Shown in pieces: positions 7,268 through 15,215 of a stretch of DNA of 64,000 nt. Numbering within the stretch: the stretch's first letter is position 1; each line of letters begins with the position of its first letter. The DNA is from Streptomyces sp. AA1529. GTDB taxonomy: Bacteria; Actinomycetota; Actinomycetes; Streptomycetales; Streptomycetaceae. Location: NCBI RefSeq assembly GCF_000280905.1, contig NZ_ALAP01000098.1:1-64000 (forward strand), read 5' to 3'. Made by a program: the position numbers and the translations under genes. Under the pieces are notes generated by a model. That model worked only from the letters and a program-made list of their open reading frames with translations. It did not search any database and was not told where the DNA came from.

Positions 7268-8359
7268 TCAGGCGGAGAAGCCGTCCACCGCGCGGGGGTC
7301 CCGGGGGCCGGGGCCGACATAGCGGGCGGAGGGGCGGACGAGGCGGCCGGTGCGCTTCTGCTCCAGGATGTGCGCCGACCAGCCGGCGGTGCGGGCGCAG
7401 GTGAACATCGAGGTGAACATGTGGGCCGGGACCTCGGCGAAGTCGAGGACGATGGCGGCCCAGAACTCGACGTTGGTCTCCAGCACCCGGTCGGGGCGGC
7501 GGGCGCGCAGCTCGGCGAGGGCGGCCTTCTCCAGGGCCTCGGCGACCTCGAAGCGGGGGGCTCCCAGCTCCTTGGCGGTGCGCCGCAGCACGCGGGCGCG
7601 GGGGTCCTCGGCGCGGTAGACGCGGTGGCCGAAGCCCATCAGCCGCTCGCCCTGGTCGAGCTGCCGCTTGACGAAGGCGTCCGCGTCGCCGGTGCGCTCG
7701 ATCTCCTCGATCATGCCGAGCACCCGGGAGGGGGCGCCGCCGTGCAGCGGGCCGGACATGGCGCCGACCGCGCCGGAGAGCGCGGCGGCCACGTCGGCGC
7801 CGGTGGAGGCGATGACGCGGGCGGTGAAGGTGGAGGCGTTCATGCCGTGCTCGGCGGCGGAGGTCCAGTAGGCGTCGACGGCGGCCACGTGCTTGGGGTC
7901 GGGCTCGCCGCGCCAGCGGCGCATGAAGCGCTCGACGACCGAGTCGGCCTTGTCGATCTCCTTCTGCGGCACCATCGGCAGGCCCTGGCCGCGCGCGGAC
8001 TGCGCGACGTAGGAGAGGGCCATGACGGCGGCGCGCGCGAGGTTGTCGCGGGCGGTGCGCTCGTCGATGTCGAGCAGCGGTTCGAGGCCCCAGACCGGCG
8101 CGAGCATGGCGAGCGCCGACTGGACGTCCACCCGGATGTCGCCCGAGTGCACCGGGATGGGGAACGGCTCGGCGGGCGGCAGGCCGGGGTTGAAGCCGCC
8201 GTCCACGAGCAGGCCCCACACGCTGCCGAACGACACGTGGCCGACCAGGTCCTCGATGTCGACCCCGCGGTAGCGGAGCGAGCCGCCTTCCTTGTCGGGT
8301 TCGGCGATCTCCGTCTCGAACGCGACGACTCCCTCGAGCCCGGGTACGAAGTCGGACAT
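7268..8359 (-). CDS. Citrate synthase (second, short actinobacterial type)
   Basis: The 363-residue enzyme condenses acetyl-CoA and oxaloacetate. Conserved pieces are AEHGMNASTFTARVIAST, PLHGGAPSRVLGM (active-site His), RLMGFGHRVYRAEDPRA (active-site His) and the C-terminal RTGRLVRPSARYVG. The position normally held by the catalytic Asp (NVDF in most family members) reads NVEF here, so a Glu stands in for it. ATG 8359 is preceded by GAGGGAGCC. The gene is divergent from pdxH, the same neighbourhood as the citrate synthase 2 gene of S. coelicolor. The upstream leader contains three tandem hairpin-forming repeats (8411-8493). Confidence 0.92.
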   Translation of the reverse strand: MSDFVPGLEGVVAFETEIAEPDKEGGSLRYRGVDIEDLVGHVSFGSVWGLLVDGGFNPGLPPAEPFPIPVHSGDIRVDVQSALAMLAPVWGLEPLLDIDERTARDNLARAAVMALSYVAQSARGQGLPMVPQKEIDKADSVVERFMRRWRGEPDPKHVAAVDAYWTSAAEHGMNASTFTARVIASTGADVAAALSGAVGAMSGPLHGGAPSRVLGMIEEIERTGDADAFVKRQLDQGERLMGFGHRVYRAEDPRARVLRRTAKELGAPRFEVAEALEKAALAELRARRPDRVLETNVEFWAAIVLDFAEVPAHMFTSMFTCARTAGWSAHILEQKRTGRLVRPSARYVGPGPRDPRAVDGFSA

Positions 8360-8811
8360 CTGGCGGCTCCCTCGTGAAGCGCCGTCAGTGCGGGCTGACG
8401 GCGGACGACCTCTGGCGTGGCTGCTCGGGGCAGCGGTCTGGCGTGGCTGCGCTGAGGCAGCGATTCGGCGTGAGCTGCGCTGAGGCAGCGTGGTCTGCGG
8501 TGCGGGCGCGGCTGAACGGTTCCGCTGCCGACCTCGCGGCTCACGGACCGGGCCGTCACCTCGGTCATGCCCGCCCCGACGGATGGTCACGCTCCCTTGC
8601 CTGTGGCCTGGAGCACGCTGGGCGGAGCGGCAACGATAGCTCTTGGTGTACGGCTGCCACAGCTCCCGGGGCAGGATTCTGGTGGTTCCGGCAGCTGCGC
8701 GGGAGGGTGAGATGAGGCACAGGGCCCGATTCCGGGCGTTCAGGTGTGCGACCCGCGTCCACCGGGCAGACTGTCCGACCGCGGCCGGGGTGGATGCTGC
8801 AAGATAGCGGC
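8360..8811. other. Divergent promoter region between citrate synthase and pdxH
   Basis: This 452-nt region separates two divergent genes and should contain both promoters. The only clear structure is the tandem repeat at 8411-8493. I could not fix convincing -35/-10 pairs for the citrate synthase side. Confidence 0.5.
8411..8493. repeat. Three imperfect tandem repeats, 26-30 bp each
   Basis: Units at 8411-8436, 8437-8463 and 8464-8493 share the core GGCGTG-GCTGC-CTGAGGCAGCG. Each unit can fold as a short GCTGC/GCAGC hairpin. They lie 52-134 nt upstream of the citrate synthase start, so they may be in its leader or operator. Confidence 0.6.
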
Positions 8812-9537
8812 GTGCCTCACGCCGATGACGTTGACGACGCTGCCGCCGACCCCGCCGACGCAACCGCCACCACGGATCCGACGGATCCGACCACCCTCGA
8901 TCCCGCCGCGATGCGGGCCCACTACCGGGACGAAGGGCTCAGCGAGAGTGAGCTGGCGCCCGATCCCTTCGCGCAGTTCACGCTCTGGTTCGCCCAGGCC
9001 ACCGCCAGCGGGCTGCACGAGCCCAACGCCATGATCTGCGCCACCGCCGACGAACACGGCCGCCCCAGCACCCGCACCGTCCTGCTCAAGCGCCACGACG
9101 AGCGGGGCTTCGTCTTCTTCACCAACTACGGCTCCCGCAAGGGCCGCGAGATCGAGACAAACCCGTATGTGTCGCTGCTCTTCCCCTGGCACGGCATCGC
9201 CCGCCAGGTGATCGTCTCCGGCACCGCGGAGCGCACCGGGCGCGACGAGACGGCCGCCTACTTCCGCACCCGCCCGCACGGCTCGCAGCTCGGCGCCTGG
9301 GCGAGTGAGCAGTCCTCGCGGGTGGCCTCCCGCCAGGAGCTGGACCGGATGTACGCGGAGCTGGCCGCGCGCTACCCGGAGGGCGAGGACGTTCCGGCCC
9401 CGGCGCAGTGGGGCGGCTACCGGGTGCGGCCGGAGTCGGTCGAGTTCTGGCAGGGCCGGGAGAACCGGCTGCACGACCGGCTGCGCTACAGCCGCTCGGA
9501 GGACGGCGGCTGGGAGATCGAGCGGCTCTGCCCGTAG
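8812..9537 (+). CDS. pdxH: Pyridoxamine/pyridoxine 5'-phosphate oxidase
   Basis: The 241-residue FMN enzyme makes pyridoxal 5'-phosphate, the last step of the salvage and DXP-dependent B6 pathways. Family motifs are present in order: [55 protein letters not shown] (FMN phosphate site), [14 protein letters not shown], and the C-terminal [16 protein letters not shown] with the substrate-binding Arg residues. The first 40 residues are a low-complexity Asp/Thr/Pro extension. GTG 8812 is preceded by an AAGATA-like box rather than a ribosome site, so translation may be leaderless. Confidence 0.95.
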   Translation: MPHADDVDDAAADPADATATTDPTDPTTLDPAAMRAHYRDEGLSESELAPDPFAQFTLWFAQATASGLHEPNAMICATADEHGRPSTRTVLLKRHDERGFVFFTNYGSRKGREIETNPYVSLLFPWHGIARQVIVSGTAERTGRDETAAYFRTRPHGSQLGAWASEQSSRVASRQELDRMYAELAARYPEGEDVPAPAQWGGYRVRPESVEFWQGRENRLHDRLRYSRSEDGGWEIERLCP

Positions 9538-9684
9538 CGGGCGGTCCCGCCCCTGCCGGTCCCGCGTGCTTCGTGGCGGCCCCCGGGCCCGGACGGGCCC
9601 GGGCCGCTGCCGGGCCTCCGCCGGACTTCCGCGCGGCGGCCGGACAGGCCGCGCGGGCGGCAGCACGGCAGGAGAACAGCAGAC

Positions 9685-9758
9685 GGCCCGTGGGCGACTC
9701 CCTCCGCCTGCGCGAGGCGGACGGCGTCGGTCGGACGAGTCCGACGAGCCCACGGGCC
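9685..9758 (-). terminator. Three-way-junction RNA structure ending the small minus-strand transcript
   Basis: An outer 11-bp perfect stem pairs 9685-9695 with 9748-9758. Inside it are two hairpins, 9704-9722 (7-bp stem, GCGCG-type loop) and 9729-9744. The fold can form on either strand. It lies 54 nt after the stop of the 12-codon frame at 9813-9851 on the minus strand and 148 nt after pdxH on the plus strand, so it may end both transcripts. There is no U tract. Confidence 0.55.
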
Positions 9759-9812
9759 GGGTGACTGCTGTGGATTGGCCGGCGAACCGGCGTCACGCTA
9801 GTGGCGTCGGCC

Positions 9813-9851
9813 TCAGGCCGCAGCCACCTCACACGTCCGGTGATTGATCAT
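9813..9851 (-). CDS. Very short ORF (12 codons) with perfect Shine-Dalgarno
   Basis: The frame encodes MINHRTCEVAAA and stops. It is preceded by a 15-nt stretch exactly complementary to the 3' end of 16S rRNA (9857-9871) and by a good vegetative promoter (-35 TTGCCG, 17-bp spacer, -10 TACGGT). No larger gene follows in the same direction before a strong RNA structure at 9685-9758, so this is not an ordinary leader peptide. The product could be a micropeptide, or translation of the ORF could serve RNA stability or ribosome binding. Coding function is inferred from the signals, not from homology. Confidence 0.55.
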   Translation of the reverse strand: MINHRTCEVAAA

Positions 9852-9856
9852 CAGCC

Positions 9857-9871
9857 GGATCACCTCCTTTC
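9857..9871 (-). promoter_or_regulatory. Extended Shine-Dalgarno, 15-nt match to anti-SD
   Basis: On the minus strand GAAAGGAGGTGATCC is fully complementary to GGATCACCTCCTTTC at the 16S 3' end. The GGAGG core is 11 nt from the ATG at 9851. Such full-length matches are rare in this window. Confidence 0.75.
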
Positions 9872-9884
9872 CTGTGTACTCCCC

Positions 9885-9913
9885 ACCGTAGGCACCGCCC
9901 CGAGGGGCGGCAA
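9885..9913 (-). promoter_or_regulatory. Vegetative promoter with palindromic spacer
   Basis: The -35 TTGCCG (9908-9913) and -10 TACGGT (9885-9890) are 17 bp apart. The spacer and -35 contain a 7-2-7 inverted repeat CCGCCCC-GA-GGGGCGG (9895-9910), and GGGGCGGCAA is repeated at 9904-9913 and 9923-9932. This suggests operator control of the small transcript. Confidence 0.6.
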
Positions 9914-10079
9914 TCGAATTTCGGGGCGGCAACGATTTCCGGGAACCCGCTGTGCGGTCCGTCACGTTCGAGTTGAATGATCCGTACACGTGTCGTGGCG
10001 CTCCGCGACGGGCGCCGCGCCGCGACCTGCGGGCGGACGCACAACCGACGGACAGCCACAGCGACAAGGGGGTGCCGAG

Positions 10080-11663
10080 GTGGCCGCTCGACCCGAGACT
10101 CACTCCGCGTCGTCCTCGGACGACGAGGGCGGGCCCGACGACGAACTCCTGCTCGCCGCGCTGCTCGACGGCATGGACGCGGCACTGTGCGCCTTCGACG
10201 CCGACGGCGTGGTCACCCACTGGAACCGCGAGGCCGAGCGGATGCTGGGCTGGACGCAGGAGGAGGCCGTCGGCCGCAAGGGGCTGGCCGGCTGGGCGGT
10301 GCGCCCGGCCGACGCGCCGGAGGTCGAGGGCCGGCTGCTCGGTGCGATGAGCTCGCCCGGCCGCCAGGTCCACGAGTTCGCGCTGCTGACCAAGGACGGC
10401 GGACGGGTGCTGGTGCGCATCCAGTCCTCCGGCGTCACCGGGGCCGACGGACGGCCCAAGGGGGTCTACTGCGCGTTCAGCGAGGTGCACGCGCAGATCG
10501 ACCTGGAGCGCTGCATCGCGCTGAGCGAGGCGCTGCTGGAGGACGCCTCGTGGGGCGTCGTCCTGGTCGACGCCGACCTGCGGCCCACCGTCGCCAACGC
10601 GTCCGCGGCCCGCGCCTTCCGGGTGCCGGCCCGGGCCGCCATGCTCGGGCGCCCGCTCGGCGAGCTGCTGGAGCAGGGCATGGAGGAGCTGGAGGGCGCG
10701 CTCCAGCATGTGCTGGGCGAGGGCGCGCCGCCCGGTCCCGCCGAGATCTGGGTGACGCTGCGCCCGCCCGCCGACCGCGCGGGCGGCGCTGCCGACGGGG
10801 CGGACACCGGTCAGGAGGACGGCGCCACCGCGCAGGACGGCTCCGGCGGCCCCGGCCGCAGCGGCGGCTCCGGACGCGCGGGCGCGGGGACCCGTGGGGA
10901 CGACGCGGGCGCCGTTCCCACGGAGTCGGCCCGCCGCCGCTGCTGGCGCAGCGGCTTCCTGCGGCTGGCGTCGCCGCTGGCCGAGGAGCCCGTGCCGCTG
11001 GGGGTCGCCTGGCTCTTCCAGGACGTCACCGCGCAGAAGCGGGCCGAACGGGAGGCCGCCCAGCTCCGCTTCCGGGACAGCCAGCTGCACCGCGCGGCGC
11101 GTGCGGCGGCCGAGTGCGCCGATCCCGCCGAGGCCGCCTGCCTGCATCTGGAGTTCGCGCTGGCCGGTTTCGCCGACCACGCGCTGCTCGACCTGGCCGC
11201 CGACCCCGGCCCCGAGCCCTCGCGCGCCCGGGACGCCTCGCTGGACGCGCTGCCGCCGAGCGACCCGCGGCTGGTGCGGGCCGCGCTGACCCCCGCGGTC
11301 GAACGCGGTCGGCCGCCGTTCATCGAACCGGGCACCGCCAGCGGCATCCCCGTCGCCTATCCGGAAGGGCATCCGGCGCTCCAGGCGTACCAGCGCTGCA
11401 CCTCGGTGCGGGCCAGCAGCGGCGAACACCGCGGTCCGGATGCGGTGGAGTGGGCCCGGTCGCGCAAGTGGCCGCGGGGCAGCGTGCACGGACTGTGCAC
11501 GGTGCTGCGCTGCCGCGGCCGGTCGCTCGGCGTGGTCACCTTCCTGCGGGACGCGGGCCGCCGCCCCTTCGACCGGGAGGACGCCGACTACGCGGAGCAG
11601 ATCGCCGCGCACGTGGCGGCCGCGGCCGATCTGGCCGGCGTGCTGGAGCACGGCCGGCGGTAG
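10080..11663 (+). CDS. PAS/GAF sensor protein (no kinase domain seen)
   Basis: The 527-residue protein has a PAS domain near residues 20-130 (ALCAFDADGVVTHWNREAER, then MLGWTQEEAVGRKG and VLVRIQSSGV), a second PAS-like region (GVVLVDADLRPTVANASAAR) around residues 155-320 interrupted by a Gly/Asp-rich insert, and a C-terminal GAF-like domain (GSVHGLCTVLRCRGRSLGVVTFLR, then REDADYAEQIAAHVAAA). No kinase, phosphatase or HTH follows, so it probably senses a ligand for a partner protein. GTG 10080 has AAGGGGG 7 nt upstream; longer starts (9990) run into the minus-strand promoter region. Confidence 0.8.
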   Translation: MAARPETHSASSSDDEGGPDDELLLAALLDGMDAALCAFDADGVVTHWNREAERMLGWTQEEAVGRKGLAGWAVRPADAPEVEGRLLGAMSSPGRQVHEFALLTKDGGRVLVRIQSSGVTGADGRPKGVYCAFSEVHAQIDLERCIALSEALLEDASWGVVLVDADLRPTVANASAARAFRVPARAAMLGRPLGELLEQGMEELEGALQHVLGEGAPPGPAEIWVTLRPPADRAGGAADGADTGQEDGATAQDGSGGPGRSGGSGRAGAGTRGDDAGAVPTESARRRCWRSGFLRLASPLAEEPVPLGVAWLFQDVTAQKRAEREAAQLRFRDSQLHRAARAAAECADPAEAACLHLEFALAGFADHALLDLAADPGPEPSRARDASLDALPPSDPRLVRAALTPAVERGRPPFIEPGTASGIPVAYPEGHPALQAYQRCTSVRASSGEHRGPDAVEWARSRKWPRGSVHGLCTVLRCRGRSLGVVTFLRDAGRRPFDREDADYAEQIAAHVAAAADLAGVLEHGRR

Positions 11664-11699
11664 CAGTCGGCGATGGCGGTCAGCGGTCGGCGGTGGCCG

Positions 11700-12479
11700 T
11701 CAGCAGTAGAAGATCCGGTCCGCGTACTCGGCCATCACGCGGGCGTTCCAGTCGTGTCCGCCGTCCACGTTCCCGGAGCGCAGCATGGGCGGCTCCACGC
11801 CGCTGCGGGCCAGCGCCCCGGTGGCGGTGGCGACGATGGCCTGCATCACCGCGCTGGTCACCACCGTGGAGGCGGGCGCGAACGGTGCGTCGACGCCCTC
11901 GGCGGTCAGTTCGGCGTCGCCGAGCGGGATCCGGCTGTCGACGACGAGGTCGCAGTGGTCCTTGAGGAAGGTGCCGGTGGTGTGCCGGGACCGGGTCTGC
12001 TCCGCGTACGCGACCGAGGTGACGCCGATGACCTTGAGGCCGAGCGCCCGCGCGTTGAGAGCCAGCTCCACGGGGAGCGGGTTGCGGCCGGAGAGGGAGA
12101 TGATGATCAGTACGTCGCCCGCGCGGGCCGGGCTGGAGTCCAGCGCTGCCGCCGCCAGCCCGGAGACCCGCTCCAGGGCGCTGCCCAGAGTGGCGGGACG
12201 CACATCCACGCCGACCGCGCCGGGGACGTTGAGCAGGTTCATCACCGCGAGGCCGCCCGCCCGGTAGACGGTGTCCTGCGCGGGCAGCGAGGAGTGGCCC
12301 GCGCCGAAGGCGAAGATCCGGCCGCCCTCGGCGACCGTCTGCGCGAGCAGCTCGCCCGCGGCCTCGATCCCGGCCGCCTCCCCGTCCCTGACCTCCTGGA
12401 GCAGCGCGACGGCCGCGTCGAAGAAGTCCTCGGCCAGCTTCCTGTGCGCCTGCTTCGGCAGCTCGGCCTTCTCGCCCAT
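11700..12479 (-). CDS. SIS-domain protein (UPF0309 family)
   Basis: The 259-residue protein is a sugar-isomerase (SIS) fold: GGRIFAFGAGHSSLPAQD near residue 52, and GDVLIIISLSGRNPLPVELA with the phosphosugar-binding Ser near residue 125. The family is annotated UPF0309 (S. coelicolor SCO4393) and is thought to bind phosphorylated sugars, perhaps as an isomerase. It sits divergently next to the DtxR-type gene, as in S. coelicolor. ATG 12479 starts MGEKAELPKQAHRK. Confidence 0.88.
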   Translation of the reverse strand: MGEKAELPKQAHRKLAEDFFDAAVALLQEVRDGEAAGIEAAGELLAQTVAEGGRIFAFGAGHSSLPAQDTVYRAGGLAVMNLLNVPGAVGVDVRPATLGSALERVSGLAAAALDSSPARAGDVLIIISLSGRNPLPVELALNARALGLKVIGVTSVAYAEQTRSRHTTGTFLKDHCDLVVDSRIPLGDAELTAEGVDAPFAPASTVVTSAVMQAIVATATGALARSGVEPPMLRSGNVDGGHDWNARVMAEYADRIFYC

Positions 12480-12724
12480 CGCGCGCCCTTCGCGTCCGTG
12501 GTCCCCGCGGCCCTCGTCCGTGGTCCCCGCGGCCCGGTTCCGTTGTGTAGTACGCCGCTCACGTTGCGGTTCGTACGGCGCTCACGTTGAGGTCCGGACC
12601 TTTCTTCTGTCAACCGCCGGGCACCTGCCGCCGGTCCCGGCTCGCGGGCGGGACGGCGCGGTTGTCGGTGCGATGCGTCAGAATTGCTCGAGGGCCACCG
12701 CACGAGCTGACTAGGGGCTACGCA
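12480..12724. other. Divergent intergenic region, SIS gene / dmdR1
   Basis: The region separates the SIS gene and dmdR1. It has a repeated TACGGCGCTCACGTTG-like pair (about 12550-12590). No perfect DtxR iron box was seen. Confidence 0.4.
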
Positions 12725-13420
12725 ATGTCAGGACTCATCGACACCACGGAGATGTATCTCCGCACCATCCTGGAGCTTGAGGAGGAAGGTGTGGTCCCGA
12801 TGCGTGCCCGCATCGCCGAGCGCCTGGACCAGAGCGGTCCCACGGTCAGCCAGACCGTGGCGCGGATGGAGCGGGACGGGCTCGTCACGGTCGCCGGGGA
12901 CCGCCACCTGGAGCTGACGGACGAGGGCAGGCAGCTCGCCAAGCGCGTGATGCGCAAGCACCGGCTCGCGGAGTGCCTGCTGGTCGACGTCATCGGCCTG
13001 GAGTGGGAGCAGGTGCACGCGGAGGCGTGCCGCTGGGAGCACGTGATGAGCGAGGCGGTCGAGCGCCGGGTGCTGGACCTGCTGCGGCACCCCACCGAGT
13101 CGCCGTACGGCAACCCGATCCCGGGCCTGGAGGAACTGGGCGAGCCGGCCGAGGCCGACCCGTTCCTCAACGAGGGCCTGGTCAGCCTCAACGACGTGGA
13201 GACGGACGGCGACGGCAAGACCGTCGTGGTCCGCCGGATCGGCGAGCCGATCCAGATGGACGCGCAGCTGATGTACACGCTGCGGCGGGCCGGTGTGCAG
13301 CCCGGCGCGGTCGTCAGTGTGAACGCGGGCTCCGCGGGCGGCGTCCAGGTGGGCAGCAGCGGCGAGGCGGCGGAGCTCGGCACGGACATCGCCGCGCACG
13401 TGTTCGTGGCCAAGCGCTGA
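12725..13420 (+). CDS. dmdR1: Iron-dependent repressor DmdR1 (DtxR family)
   Basis: The 231-residue regulator has the DtxR layout: winged helix ([40 protein letters not shown]... in separate segments), the dimer/metal domain with [20 protein letters not shown] and [29 protein letters not shown], and a C-terminal SH3-like domain. With Fe2+ such proteins repress siderophore and iron-uptake genes. The position next to the SIS gene matches SCO4394 (DmdR1) in S. coelicolor. The complementary strand is open for 223 codons (12728-13399), as for the adm gene described opposite dmdR1. Start ATG 12725 follows a short AGGGG. Confidence 0.93.
   Translation: MSGLIDTTEMYLRTILELEEEGVVPMRARIAERLDQSGPTVSQTVARMERDGLVTVAGDRHLELTDEGRQLAKRVMRKHRLAECLLVDVIGLEWEQVHAEACRWEHVMSEAVERRVLDLLRHPTESPYGNPIPGLEELGEPAEADPFLNEGLVSLNDVETDGDGKTVVVRRIGEPIQMDAQLMYTLRRAGVQPGAVVSVNAGSAGGVQVGSSGEAAELGTDIAAHVFVAKR
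12728..13399 (-). CDS. Antisense ORF opposite dmdR1 (Adm-like, uncertain)
   Basis: A 223-codon frame runs antiparallel to dmdR1 over almost its full length. In S. coelicolor an antiparallel gene called adm was reported opposite dmdR1, with a role in siderophore and antibiotic control. The frame here has no clear ribosome site, and long antisense frames are common at this GC content, so I list it only because of that precedent. Confidence 0.3.
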   Translation of the reverse strand: MRGDVRAELRRLAAAAHLDAARGARVHTDDRAGLHTGPPQRVHQLRVHLDRLADPADHDGLAVAVRLHVVEADQALVEERVGLGRLAQFLQARDRVAVRRLGGVPQQVQHPALDRLAHHVLPAARLRVHLLPLQADDVDQQALREPVLAHHALGELPALVRQLQVAVPGDRDEPVPLHPRHGLADRGTALVQALGDAGTHRDHTFLLKLQDGAEIHLRGVDES

Positions 13421-14107
13421 GCGTCGCCTCCCGGGCGTCGGGCGTCGGGCCTCGGCCGGTGCCGGGCGTCGGCCGTCGCTGTCGAGCGTCCGGGTGGTGC
13501 GCCGGGGCCGGCTTTTCGGGGTCGTGGCGCCGTGCGGCCTGCTGTGCCGGCGTTGCCCGCTGACCAGGATGCCCGTGCCGGTCGTGCCGGTCGTGCCGGT
13601 CGTGCCGGTCGCCCGGCGCGTGGACTGGGCGTGCTCGTGCCGGGACAGCGGCCCGGTGTGCCGGGCCGCCGCGGGGGCGCGTCCGGCCGCGAATGCTCCG
13701 GTTCCGGTTCGTCGCGCCCCGGCGCTGACCAGTGCGCCCTGCCGCCCGCTGAGCGCCGGGCGCCGCCCGCGGGGAGGGGCGTCTTCCCAAAATCTCCCCG
13801 CCGTACCAGAGTTGCCCGGACATGAGCGGTCGCGTGGGTACCGTGCGACGCTGTCGCTGCCGGGAGGGGAGCCATCGATGCAGTGTTCCGCGGGCTCTGC
13901 GGCGCCCCGCTCGGGCGGACCGAGCAGGCGGGACTCCGGTGCCTTCGGCTTCCGGAGCCCCGCCTCCCCATGTCCCCCCGCGGCGACCCGGAGCCCCGAG
14001 CTCTCAGGGTTTGCCGCCCTCCCGGTTCCTGTCTCCCCCGGGGAGGGACGGGCAACCCCGCGACGATGTCACTCGAAGGTGGGGTATTCGCCGTGAGTCC
14101 CGACTGT
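13421..14107. other. Intergenic stretch with tandem 9-bp repeats
   Basis: About 690 nt downstream of dmdR1. It contains a GGGCGTC-type repeat near 13431-13470 and a 9-bp tandem repeat (GTCGTGCCG, four copies) at 13574-13610. Frames such as 13494-14096 are open but consist of low-complexity Arg/Ala/Pro and have no ribosome site, so I do not call genes. Confidence 0.5.
13574..13610. repeat. Tandem 9-bp repeat, about four copies
   Basis: Unit GTCGTGCCG. The same tandem array occurs inside afsS at 38425-38458, where it encodes TTG repeats on the minus strand. Confidence 0.75.
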
Positions 14108-14123
14108 TCGAATAAGGGTTCGA
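14108..14123 (+). promoter_or_regulatory. LexA (SOS) box-like dyad
   Basis: TCGAAT-AAGG-GTTCGA differs from the actinobacterial SOS box TCGAAC-N4-GTTCGA at a single base. It abuts a -10-like TAGTCT (14124-14129) and lies 30 nt before the hydrolase start, the right place for LexA repression. Confidence 0.6.
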
Positions 14124-14153
14124 TAGTCTGACGCGGCGGTCACGGGAGTGGGG

Positions 14154-15107
14154 GTGTCACGACGCATGGTGCGACGGATCGATGTGACGGGTGTGGACGG
14201 AATCCACCTGGCGGCCTGGGAGTTCGCCGACCCGCCCAAGGCCGGTCCCGAGGCCGTGGCCGGGAGCGCCCCCGGGCCCGGTGCGGCGTCCCGCGCGCCC
14301 GGCAGCAGCCGGGGCGGGACACAGCGCCGCAAACCGCCCGGAGTGCTGTTACTGCACGGACTCATGGGCCGTGCGTCGCACTGGGCGAGCACCGCCCGCT
14401 GGCTCACCGACCGCTACCGCGCGGTCGCCCTCGACCAGCGCGGCCACGGCCGGAGCGACAAGCCGGACGAGGCCCGCTACGACCGGGAGGCGTATGTCGC
14501 GGACGCGGAGGCCGCGCTCGAACAACTCGACCTCGCCCCCGTCGCCCTCGTCGGTCACGCCATGGGCGCGCTGACCGCCTGGCAACTCGCCGCCAAGCGG
14601 CCCGACCTCGTCCAGGCCCTGGTGATCAGTGACATGCGGGCCTCGGCGCTCGGCGAGCAGTCCCAGCGCGAGTGGGAGGAGTGGTTCACCTCCTGGCCGG
14701 TGCCCTTCGCGACCCTCGCCGACGTCCGCAGATGGTTCGGTGAGGACGACCCCTCGCTGGAGCGCTCCCGCGCCTCACGCGGTGAGTTCTTCGCCGAGGT
14801 GATGGCCGAGCGCGAGGACGGCTGGCGGCCCGTGTTCTCCCCCGAGGTGATGATGCGGGTCCGCGAGGCGTGGGTGCACGACGCGCACTGGGATGAACTC
14901 GCCCAGGTCCGCTGCCCCACCCTCGTCGTCCGCGGTCTCGACGGCGAACTGGGCCGCGCCGAGGCGCAGGAGATGGTGCGGGTGCTGCCGCGCGGCATCT
15001 ACGCGGAGGTCACGGAGGCCGGGCACCTCATCCACTACGACCAGCCCGACGACTGGCGCCGCGTCGTGGAGCCCTTCCTCCAGGCGGCCCTCCCCGCAGG
15101 CGCCTGA
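14154..15107 (+). CDS. Alpha/beta hydrolase lacking the nucleophile
   Basis: The 317-residue protein has the alpha/beta hydrolase fold: VLLLHGLMGRASHWAS (oxyanion HG), AVALDQRGHGRSDKP, and the nucleophile elbow VALVGHAMGALTAWQLA. The elbow reads G-H-A-M-G, so Ala136 occupies the place of the catalytic Ser. The acid (RGLDGEL, about 262) and the His (TEAGHLIHYDQP, about 291) are kept. The protein may be a non-catalytic binding protein or use different chemistry. GTG 14154 has GGGAG 5 nt upstream; ATG 14166 and GTG 14148 are alternatives. A LexA-like box overlaps the promoter. Confidence 0.88.
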   Translation: MSRRMVRRIDVTGVDGIHLAAWEFADPPKAGPEAVAGSAPGPGAASRAPGSSRGGTQRRKPPGVLLLHGLMGRASHWASTARWLTDRYRAVALDQRGHGRSDKPDEARYDREAYVADAEAALEQLDLAPVALVGHAMGALTAWQLAAKRPDLVQALVISDMRASALGEQSQREWEEWFTSWPVPFATLADVRRWFGEDDPSLERSRASRGEFFAEVMAEREDGWRPVFSPEVMMRVREAWVHDAHWDELAQVRCPTLVVRGLDGELGRAEAQEMVRVLPRGIYAEVTEAGHLIHYDQPDDWRRVVEPFLQAALPAGA

Positions 15108-15215
15108 CCGGTCCGCCCCACCGGCTGCCCCGCGTTCCGCGGGGGCAGGCGGGATCCGGGGCCCGGGACCTGCTTCCCGGACCCGGACCCGGCCCGTGAC
15201 TCGGCCCCGGGTCCG

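Noticed and set aside
9857-9871. Plus-strand match to the 16S rRNA 3' end, possible rRNA fragment
   Set aside because: Only about 15 nt match; flanks do not look like 16S. The minus-strand reading as a Shine-Dalgarno with promoter and ORF explains it better.
13494-14096. Open frames in the dmdR1-hydrolase spacer
   Set aside because: Low-complexity products, no ribosome sites, tandem DNA repeats; likely non-coding.
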